Below, one piece after another: positions 57,886 to 64,000 of a stretch of 64,000 nucleotides of DNA. The notes under the pieces were generated by a model. That model searched no databases. It was given only the letters and a program-made list of their open reading frames with translations, and was not told the DNA's origin. The stretch covers positions 21,329 through 85,328 of the IMG/VR virus record IMGVR_UViG_3300031576_000023. One strand, given 5' to 3'. How positions within the stretch are numbered: the first letter of the stretch is position 1; each line of letters begins with the position of its first letter. Made by a program: the position numbers and the translations under genes. The stretch is from a virus.

Positions 57886-58089
57886 ATGCTAAAACAGATT
57901 GACACGACCAACACGTTTTTCGTTTCGATTCAAGGCGATCATATAGTCGTGTTGAGGCCCAGCAACCGTTTTGATCGGGAGCAGGCTCGAAACTTCGCTG
58001 CATGGCTCCTGGTCATGTCGGAGTGCCTGCCCCCGTCTGACGCAGACGCGTCTTTCGAGGAGCTGTGCGAAGCAATAAGGAACACCTGA
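57886..58089 (+). CDS. Small protein, 67 aa
   Basis: ATG 57886 without a good ribosome site. FVSIQGDHIVVLRPSNRF and REQARNFAAWLLVMSE form a strand pair and helix seen in small phage proteins. Unknown. Confidence 0.4.
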   Translation: MLKQIDTTNTFFVSIQGDHIVVLRPSNRFDREQARNFAAWLLVMSECLPPSDADASFEELCEAIRNT

Positions 58090-58206
58090 AACTGAAATAC
58101 CAAAAGGGGAAAGGCGCGACACCTGCGAAGCGATCCCCGCCAAACGTAAGGAAAGTGGCGTGACAGCCGGGAGAGACCGGCACTTTTGAACGCATGAGGA
58201 CTAGAC

Positions 58207-60165
58207 ATGCCCACCGTCCCACCGCAGCTTGTCACACAGCATGAGACGATTCCAGTGTTCGGGCACGATTATACGATCTACGCCGTAACAGACGGCCTTT
58301 GGAATGTCCCGGCCGTGTGGGATCAGGTGCGGGCACCGACTGCGCAAGACTCCGTGTTGATCCCGGCGGGCGTGACAGTGCAGGTCGATGGCGCTGCCAT
58401 GACCAGGCATGTAGTGATTGAGGGCACGCTCGAACTACTGGATAGTGCGCATCTGACATGCGTGAGCATTTTTGGCCTGCCCGGCAGCATGTTCTTGGGT
58501 GGACAGGACGGCGCGCCGATCTCGGCCACCGTAACATTCCTGGACACACCACTGGACCCGGCCGACACGCTGCAATTCGGCAACGGATTGATTACAGCGG
58601 GCGAGTGGCGGATGTGCGGGCATCCGCGGACGCCCTTCGTGCGGCTGGATCGGGAGTACGTTAGCGGCGAAGTGTTGCAAAATCTTCCGGCGGACTGGCA
58701 GCCGGCGGACGCGCTTATGATCCCCGACAGTCGGCAATGGGTGTTCAGCGGGCCACGGCCGGTGAATTCCTATAAGATCGAACGAAGCTGGTCAATGGTG
58801 CCGTTGGTCCATGATCACCCAGGCGCGTGCGACGCTGTCGGCGCGCTGCGCTACTTGCCGCACGTGGCCAATCTCACACGTTCCATCGTGTTTCGTTCGG
58901 AGAATCCCAACGGTGTGCGCGGTCACGTCATGGTTACGGATAGTGGCATGGCGGAGTTGTGCCATGTCGGATTCATTGGTCTGGGCCGCACGACTGTTGC
59001 ACAGGTCGGTCCCGGCAACCAGATCGGGCGGTACTCGCTGCACTTTCACCACAGCCATATGGCCAGCGAGGTTGACGGCTGCGTGGTTGCCGACGGGAAA
59101 AAGTGGGGCTTGGTGCTGCACGACACCGATGAGTGCGTGATAACGGGCAACGTGCTGGCCGACATCGACGGCGCCGGGCTAGTTACGGAGGCCGGGACCG
59201 AGCGCGACAACGTGATAGATGGAAACTTCGCCGGCGTCATCACGGGCGGAGGGATTAAGGTGGTTCCGCGCGGAGGCGTGCGCAAGACATTCAACACGGA
59301 CGGCACGGTTGCTTCCAATGCCGGTGACATCGCTTTCGAGGGTAGCGGTTTCTGGTTGCGGCGGGCTGGACGAAACGTCTTCCGAAACAACGTCGCGGCC
59401 AACTGCCGCTTCGCTGGCTTTAACGACAATGGATACTACCTTCCAAAAGTCCCGGACATGGAATCACTGGAGTGGTCGAACAACGAGGCTTACGCTTGCG
59501 AGATGGGGCAGTGGAGCACGTACTGGGGCGGTGGCGGACCGCTGCACACGTATCAACACACGATCTTCTACGATCGATTGAGAGTGTGGCACTGTCACAA
59601 GCGCGGTTGGGAGCACTATCACGTCATCAATGTGGACGTGGTTGATCCAGTTGTACTGTTCGATCCGGCGGCCGTGGCGGCAAAACCAAACAAGGTGAAG
59701 GGCTACATTGTTCATGGTGCGAACCTGGGCGAGAAGGCCAACTATGAGACCGAAAACTACCGCGTGTTTCGCGCGGAGATATTCGGGGCTGACGTTGGAA
59801 TCGTGCTACCGCCGACCAGGATGCACAGAGGCATTCCGAAGGGCTGCATGATTCTGGACGGCCGGATCGGGTGCCACGTCGCCTTTCAGCAGGCTCCTCC
59901 TACGATTAAATTTTCCGCGCCTGGCAGGGTGTGCACGCTTCACGGCGTGGAGGTTATCCCGCTGACGCTGCCGAAGATGGGCGGCTTGCCGGCTGTGTCT
60001 TGCACGCTGTTCATGGACGCCTCGGGGATTCCGGCTGGTTATCCGTGGGCGAGCCTACAGTACACGACGTTGCTGGACGGTGTGCGGGTGTGGTTCAGTG
60101 TCGACCAGATCAAGCCATGCAACACGACGAGGCCCGACATTGTGGGCGGAGTAGTGTGCCCGTGA
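58207..60165 (+). CDS. G8-domain and beta-helix protein, putative tail spike/depolymerase
   Basis: 652 residues. Residues about 30-115 (LWNVPAVW, VLIPAGVTVQVDG, VVIEGTLELLD) match the G8 domain of CEMIP/TMEM2-type proteins. A right-handed beta-helix follows, with GRYSLHFHHS (274-283), WGLVLHDTDECVITGNVL and NVIDGNFAGV. Animal and bacterial relatives bind or cut hyaluronan-like glycans. In a phage it could be a tail spike or depolymerase, though it lies far from the tail genes. RBS AGGA before ATG. Confidence 0.65.
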   Translation: MPTVPPQLVTQHETIPVFGHDYTIYAVTDGLWNVPAVWDQVRAPTAQDSVLIPAGVTVQVDGAAMTRHVVIEGTLELLDSAHLTCVSIFGLPGSMFLGGQDGAPISATVTFLDTPLDPADTLQFGNGLITAGEWRMCGHPRTPFVRLDREYVSGEVLQNLPADWQPADALMIPDSRQWVFSGPRPVNSYKIERSWSMVPLVHDHPGACDAVGALRYLPHVANLTRSIVFRSENPNGVRGHVMVTDSGMAELCHVGFIGLGRTTVAQVGPGNQIGRYSLHFHHSHMASEVDGCVVADGKKWGLVLHDTDECVITGNVLADIDGAGLVTEAGTERDNVIDGNFAGVITGGGIKVVPRGGVRKTFNTDGTVASNAGDIAFEGSGFWLRRAGRNVFRNNVAANCRFAGFNDNGYYLPKVPDMESLEWSNNEAYACEMGQWSTYWGGGGPLHTYQHTIFYDRLRVWHCHKRGWEHYHVINVDVVDPVVLFDPAAVAAKPNKVKGYIVHGANLGEKANYETENYRVFRAEIFGADVGIVLPPTRMHRGIPKGCMILDGRIGCHVAFQQAPPTIKFSAPGRVCTLHGVEVIPLTLPKMGGLPAVSCTLFMDASGIPAGYPWASLQYTTLLDGVRVWFSVDQIKPCNTTRPDIVGGVVCP

Positions 60166-60205
60166 GATTTCCGATAGATGATGGGCGACAGGGGAGGATG
60201 CAGGC

Positions 60206-60430
60206 ATGACGCTTAACGATCCGCGACATCCGGCCTGGGCCTTTGCCAGGTGGTTCAGCACCTTGGTATTTGTGCTTGTAATCCTGGCCCTCAACGCCAG
60301 CAAGTTCGACGCCACCGAGGTACGCGCGTGGATTGAGATTGCCTTGGGTTACCTGGCCATCCAGGGTGGGCACCGCGTTTTGAAAAAGCGGGCGTGGAAA
60401 AACGGTCTGGGAACCAGTAATGGGGGCTGA
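60206..60430 (+). CDS. Small membrane protein, possible holin
   Basis: 74 residues. Two hydrophobic segments (WFSTLVFVLVILALN; then WIEIALGYLAIQG) separated by a polar turn, with a charged C-terminus, fit a class II holin layout. The neighbouring coiled-coil membrane protein would fit a lysis block, but no lysin was recognised. Confidence 0.45.
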   Translation: MTLNDPRHPAWAFARWFSTLVFVLVILALNASKFDATEVRAWIEIALGYLAIQGGHRVLKKRAWKNGLGTSNGG

Positions 60431-60431
60431 T

Positions 60432-61052
60432 ATGCCTGAACCGAGACAGCTTGAACCGCGGGTTGCATCCCTGGAAACTTCCTTGGATGCCGTCCTCGGG
60501 CGGGTTCACCAGCTCGACCAGCACATCGGGGCGGTGCGCACTGAGCTGTCTGCGCAACTAACGGCGTTGGCTACTGACATGCGGCATCAGATTTCTGGAA
60601 TCGTTGCCGCCCGGCAGACTAACTGGGCGGTTATTCTGGGCGCGATGGCGGTCCTGCTGACGGTGATTGGCGCAGTCGGAAATTCCTGGATCACTCCCAT
60701 CAAGGAAAGTGTCGCGTTTTCTCGTGAACTGACGGATGGCCGTTTCGGAGTTATCGAGCGCGATGTAGCGGCGACTGTTGCGCGCTTGGCTGCGAATATG
60801 GAATCTATCGCCGCCATTCGCGGCAATGTACAAGTGATGCGCGAGCGATTTACTGAAATCGAGACGCAGTTTCGGTGGGGAAACGACGTCCACAACATGC
60901 GCGAACGAAACTCGGATCGGTTGCTTAGAATGCTGTGGGCCAAAGCGTTTGGGGATGATCTTCCGATGATGGGGATGCCGGAGGTCGGACCTGGGCATAA
61001 CAATAGGGCTGCGGTGGGTCCACCGTCGGAGACTCGGTCGGTAGGAGATTGA
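60432..61052 (+). CDS. Membrane protein with coiled coils, 206 aa
   Basis: From ATG 60432 after the previous stop. A heptad-like N-terminus (VASLETSLDAVLGRV) precedes a hydrophobic segment (AVILGAMAVLLTVIGAVGN) and a second helical part. Could be a spanin-type or tail-anchored protein. Confidence 0.45.
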   Translation: MPEPRQLEPRVASLETSLDAVLGRVHQLDQHIGAVRTELSAQLTALATDMRHQISGIVAARQTNWAVILGAMAVLLTVIGAVGNSWITPIKESVAFSRELTDGRFGVIERDVAATVARLAANMESIAAIRGNVQVMRERFTEIETQFRWGNDVHNMRERNSDRLLRMLWAKAFGDDLPMMGMPEVGPGHNNRAAVGPPSETRSVGD

Positions 61053-61161
61053 GCCATGAACTACCAGGCGCGCGCACATTGATACGAATGTGCATGGCGT
61101 GGCCGTGGAGTCCGTGGGGCGCCTGACCAAGCCCGAGCCGTAAGCTTGCAGAAAAGCAAGA

Positions 61162-61338
61162 ATGCCTTACACGTTCCAACAATGGGACCGCCAAGTTGAC
61201 CGCGCAAGACGAAAGCGCGAGCGGCGGTTGTTCTTTTCCAAAGCCTGGAAAGTCTTGCTGCTTGCACTGATCGCCGGATTGATCGTATTCATCTTTGTGA
61301 AGTCGATTGGTTGGTTCGTACCAGGTCCGGGGCCGTGA
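61162..61338 (+). CDS. Small membrane protein, 58 aa
   Basis: ATG 61162. A basic N-terminus (DRARRKRERRLFF) and one hydrophobic helix (VLLLALIAGLIVFIFV). Position between other small membrane genes suggests a lysis or envelope role. Confidence 0.45.
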   Translation: MPYTFQQWDRQVDRARRKRERRLFFSKAWKVLLLALIAGLIVFIFVKSIGWFVPGPGP

Positions 61339-61350
61339 AGGAGCACGAAC

Positions 61351-61563
61351 ATGAAACGACGCACGGGGCGCTTTAACATTCCCGCCCCAATCAGCGAATC
61401 AGCGGCGCGCGACCTTGAATTCGTGCGCTGCTTGTGGGCGCTCGGCATCGAAGATAAAGCATTGGATCGGATGGCCCAGCGCGCCAGGTTGCAGCTGCAC
61501 TCTCTTATCCTAGTCGAGCGACGCCGGCGGAAGCGCGACGATAAACGGAGCGCGGGTGACTAA
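61351..61563 (+). CDS. Hypothetical basic protein, 70 aa
   Basis: AAGGAG before ATG 61351. SESAARDLEFVRCLWALG and a basic end (VERRRRKRDDKRS). Unknown. Confidence 0.45.
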   Translation: MKRRTGRFNIPAPISESAARDLEFVRCLWALGIEDKALDRMAQRARLQLHSLILVERRRRKRDDKRSAGD

Positions 61564-61637
61564 CGTGCGAAAACTCCAGGCGCTGGAGGCCGAAACGGTC
61601 CCGGTGGAGCCATCGTATGGAAACACGTGATTTAAGA

Positions 61638-61687
61638 AAAGGAGGCACGGGAACGGCACGGATATTATCTGCGCCGTTCCCGTAGCA
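61638..61687 (+). promoter_or_regulatory. Ribosome site separated from its start by a hairpin
   Basis: AAAGGAGG (61638-61645) is 42 bases from ATG 61688. Between them GGGAACGGC (61649-61657) and GCCGTTCCC (61673-61681) form a perfect 9-bp stem. Folding would bring the ribosome site to 9 bases from the start codon, as known for T4 gene 25. Confidence 0.5.
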
Positions 61688-62719
61688 ATGTACTTCGGTG
61701 GTAAATCCCGCTGCGCTAATTTGATATGGCGAGCCTTGGGCGACGTGCGCAATTACGTCGAACCATTCTTCGGCAGCGGCGCGGTGCTATTGGCGCGTCC
61801 ACGGCCGTTTCGCGGAACGGAAACGGTCAACGATGCCTGCCAGTTCGTCGAGAACTTTTGGCGCGCTGTGCAAGCCGAGCCTGACACCGTGGCCAAGTGG
61901 TTGGATTGGCCTGTAAATGAGACTCGTCTTGAGGCGGTCCATAAATGGCTGGTTACCGCCGCGCGCAAGGAGGAGCACGCGCGGCGGATGAAGGATGAGA
62001 TGGGTTATTACGACCCGAAAATCGCCGGTCTCTGGTGCTGGGGTCTGTGCGCGTGGATAGGTAAGGGCTGGTGCGCCGGCGCGTGGTATGGGCCTGACGA
62101 TGAGCGCAACGCAGGCACGGGCGTCAATGTTCGGGACAAGCAACGAGGCGGCAAGCGCCCGCATTTGAACAGGGGGCAGGGCATCCACAAGCAGCGCCCG
62201 CACCTGGGCGACGCTGGGCAGGGCGTTCACAAGCAGCTCCAGCACCTAGGCGACGCTGGACAGGGTGAGTGTGTTCGCCGATTGGAAGTGCTTGTGAACT
62301 GGATGCGGCAGTTGCGCGACCGCTTGCGCAATGTGCGAGTGTGCTGCGGGGATTGGTCGCGGGTCTGCACGCACACGCCGACCAGCAACCTGGGGCTTAC
62401 GGGAATTTTCTTGGATCCGCCGTATTCCGATGCCGCCGGTCGAGATGAGAACATTTACGCTCGTGAGAGCCTGACAGTAGCTCACGACGTGCGAGCATGG
62501 TGTCTCCAGCGAGGGTGCGATAAAGACATGCGCATAGTGCTCGCGGGTTACGAAGGCGAGCACGAAGAGCTGGAAGTTAACGGTTGGCGTGTCGAATCTT
62601 GGACGGCGAACGGTGGATATGGCGTGCAATCCGGCAATGGCGAGTACACTAACAAATACAAAGAACGGCTGTGGATGAGTCCGGCCTGCGTGGATGTTGA
62701 GCGGAGATTATTCGTATGA
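61688..62719 (+). CDS. Adenine-specific DNA methyltransferase, Dam/D12 class
   Basis: 343 residues. MYFGGKSR (the FxGGK motif), VEPFFGSGAVLLA (SAM site) and FLDPPYSD (catalytic DPPY) are intact. The region about 150-195 holds 14-residue repeats (KQRPHLGDAGQGVH form). Methylates adenine in DNA, probably to escape restriction or mark phage DNA. The stop overlaps the next start. Confidence 0.8.
   Translation: MYFGGKSRCANLIWRALGDVRNYVEPFFGSGAVLLARPRPFRGTETVNDACQFVENFWRAVQAEPDTVAKWLDWPVNETRLEAVHKWLVTAARKEEHARRMKDEMGYYDPKIAGLWCWGLCAWIGKGWCAGAWYGPDDERNAGTGVNVRDKQRGGKRPHLNRGQGIHKQRPHLGDAGQGVHKQLQHLGDAGQGECVRRLEVLVNWMRQLRDRLRNVRVCCGDWSRVCTHTPTSNLGLTGIFLDPPYSDAAGRDENIYARESLTVAHDVRAWCLQRGCDKDMRIVLAGYEGEHEELEVNGWRVESWTANGGYGVQSGNGEYTNKYKERLWMSPACVDVERRLFV
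62155..62268 (+). repeat. Tandem 42-bp repeats inside the methyltransferase gene
   Basis: Nearly three units of a 14-codon repeat (PHLGDAGQGVHKQR type). They lie between the SAM-binding half and the catalytic half. Confidence 0.6.
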
Positions 62720-63960
62720 ACCTCGGCGTCAATCTCGATCCGATCTACCCCCGTAGCCGCTTGTGGGTCTTTGGCGACGCCATGCGCCAGGGTATTTTGC
62801 AGCCGGACGGCGCCGTACGATGTTTGACCGAGCAGGGTGGGCACTGCCGGGTCGATTTGTGGGTTGGGCCTCTCGCCGCGCCTGGACGCATAGCCACGCT
62901 TCACCCTGACGACCGTGGCGTCCTCGTTCACGACGGGTCATCGCGCCTGTTTCCGCAGGCCAATCCACGGCGGTATTTTTGGCACCCGCGATTCTTGGAG
63001 TTGCTGAAAGTCCCGACTAGCTCGGGGCTGAAGCCGTTCAAGGTGCTGCGGTTCATGGACTGGCAACAGACGAACAATTCCGTGCAAACCTCATGGTCCA
63101 CTCGCGCGAAGCCAGCCGATCCACACCAGACAGGCCCGGCCGGCGTGGCCCTGGAGCACATGATAAACCTGTGCAACCTGCTGGATGCCGAGCCGTGGTT
63201 CTGCATTCCGCACTTGGCCGACGCTGACTACTGCCGGCAGTTTGGCGCGCTCGTTTCGGCCACGCTCAAACCGTCGCTGCGGTGTTGGTTGGAATACTCA
63301 AATGAACTCTGGAATGCGAGGTTTGCGCAGGCGCAGCATATTGCGATGGTGGCTGCATCGACTGGGCAAACGCGCCAGGGGGTCGTCGCCGAAATGGGTT
63401 TCCCGGCATGGGACCAGTTCATGGTCGGCTGGAGCGCCAGTCTAACTCGTGTCGTCCGCGTTGTCGGCGGTCAGAACACCCGCCCGGCCTGGGCCAAAGA
63501 AATTTGCCTTGCACTCGGTGGGAACTTCGACGCCGTTTCCTGCGGGGCGTACTTCAAGCCGCCCGCGCTTGTGGAAGCGACCTACGACGCCGCGACGACG
63601 GTAGAGGCGATCCTGGCCGACTGCCAGACCGACCTCCAGACCAAGACCTTGCTCGGTGTCGCCAGACACGCGGACGTTGCCGCAAAGCACGGCACACCAC
63701 TTGTCATCTATGAAGGGGGCCAGCACCTGGTAGGCCGTGGCAGGCCCTATCAGCCCGCCTACCTGGCGGCGCAGAATCACCCACTGATGGGGAACCTGTA
63801 TCGCGAGCTGGTTGCCGGGCTTGAGGCGGCTGGCGTTGAGCTGTTCTGCCATTACTCGCTGGTGGATGGGCCTGGCGCAAGCGGCTCGTGGGGCCTGTTG
63901 GATCACATGTACGCGGACGAGGGCGCCAGCGTGAAGTGGAAGGCGTTAATCGGGGTTTGA
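62716..63960 (+). CDS. Glycoside-hydrolase-like TIM-barrel protein
   Basis: 414 residues. A TIM-barrel pattern with RFMDWQQTNNS, LEYSNELWN and LVIYEGGQHL resembles GH-A clan-type proteins from environmental bacteria and phages; E in EYSNE and E in YEGG are candidate acid/nucleophile. It could trim host surface polysaccharide together with the G8 protein. No signal peptide. ATGA overlap with the methyltransferase. Confidence 0.55.
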   Translation: MNLGVNLDPIYPRSRLWVFGDAMRQGILQPDGAVRCLTEQGGHCRVDLWVGPLAAPGRIATLHPDDRGVLVHDGSSRLFPQANPRRYFWHPRFLELLKVPTSSGLKPFKVLRFMDWQQTNNSVQTSWSTRAKPADPHQTGPAGVALEHMINLCNLLDAEPWFCIPHLADADYCRQFGALVSATLKPSLRCWLEYSNELWNARFAQAQHIAMVAASTGQTRQGVVAEMGFPAWDQFMVGWSASLTRVVRVVGGQNTRPAWAKEICLALGGNFDAVSCGAYFKPPALVEATYDAATTVEAILADCQTDLQTKTLLGVARHADVAAKHGTPLVIYEGGQHLVGRGRPYQPAYLAAQNHPLMGNLYRELVAGLEAAGVELFCHYSLVDGPGASGSWGLLDHMYADEGASVKWKALIGV

Positions 63961-63978
63961 GGCTGGAGGTACGGAAGG

Positions 63979-64000
63979 ATGGCGCAACAGACGTACAAGG
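63979..64000 (+). CDS. Start of a further gene, cut by the window
   Basis: GGAGG and then GGAAGG before ATG 63979; only MAQQTYK is visible. Too short to assign. Confidence 0.35.

Overview
The window is a contiguous, GC-rich, densely packed piece of a tailed double-stranded DNA phage (Caudoviricetes, siphovirus-like), cut at both ends. It opens inside an HK97-fold major capsid gene. The usual order follows: head-tail connectors, tail completion, tail tube, tail chaperones with a -1 slippery site, a 925-residue tape measure and distal tail proteins. Terminase, portal and protease must lie upstream of base 1. I see no tRNA, rRNA, CRISPR array, integrase or DNA polymerase. The host cannot be read from the sequence with confidence. 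Several cargo types (G8 beta-helix protein, di-haem peroxidase, many glycosyltransferases) are common in environmental Gram-negatives such as Planctomycetes, but that is only a hint.

Layout. 0-5 kb: capsid end, a membrane-anchored SNase-like nuclease on the minus strand, two glycosyltransferases, and a 1.1 kb segment bounded by 26-bp inverted repeats. 5-17 kb: virion assembly genes. 16.8-18.1 kb: an IS200/IS605-type element carrying only tnpB. 18-25 kb: a sugar cluster (glycosyltransferases, methyltransferases, GNAT, GDP-mannose 4,6-dehydratase, perosamine-synthase-like aminotransferase). 25-29 kb, minus strand: RusA, zinc-ribbon/HTH protein, Dda/RecD-like helicase. 29.6-37.5 kb: two ParB-like proteins, SF2 helicase, RecB/Cas4-like nuclease, Gp3-like protein, HNH nuclease. 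37.8-41.1 kb: cellular-looking cargo (subtilase, di-haem cytochrome c peroxidase, exported small proteins). 41.2-44.9 kb: ParB-like protein, TET/JBP-type dioxygenase, glycosyltransferase and NDP-sugar epimerase, a probable DNA hypermodification operon. 45-51 kb: amidoligase, class II amidotransferase, a HEFAH metallopeptidase and an array of tiny genes, including three copies of a two-gene cassette, many preceded by the same structured leader. 51.4-55.4 kb: a Ycf46-like AAA+ ATPase whose Walker B lies before its Walker A, followed by DUF1257 (Ycf35-like) and DUF2997 proteins. 55-58 kb: regulators and an arginase-like enzyme. 58-64 kb: a G8/beta-helix spike-like protein, membrane proteins, an adenine methyltransferase with internal repeats and a glycoside-hydrolase-like protein.

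Regulation visible in the sequence: a box GCCCAA(C/T)AG lies 13-14 bases before GGTA(A/G)A(A/T)T in front of five transcription units, with a wider-spaced sixth copy. At two of these the start codon sits 6-7 bases after the -10 box, suggesting leaderless mRNAs. From 45 to 56 kb about ten genes share an (A)TCACAGGAGA translation leader, four or five of them with upstream hairpins, comparable in concept to the start-associated sequences of cluster K mycobacteriophages.

The strongest candidates for undescribed biology are the circularly permuted AAA+ ATPase with its Ycf35/DUF2997 partners, the triplicated two-gene cassette with its repeated leaders, the ParB-TET/JBP-GT-epimerase operon (possibly fed by the perosamine genes), and the amidoligase/amidotransferase and peroxidase/subtilase islands.
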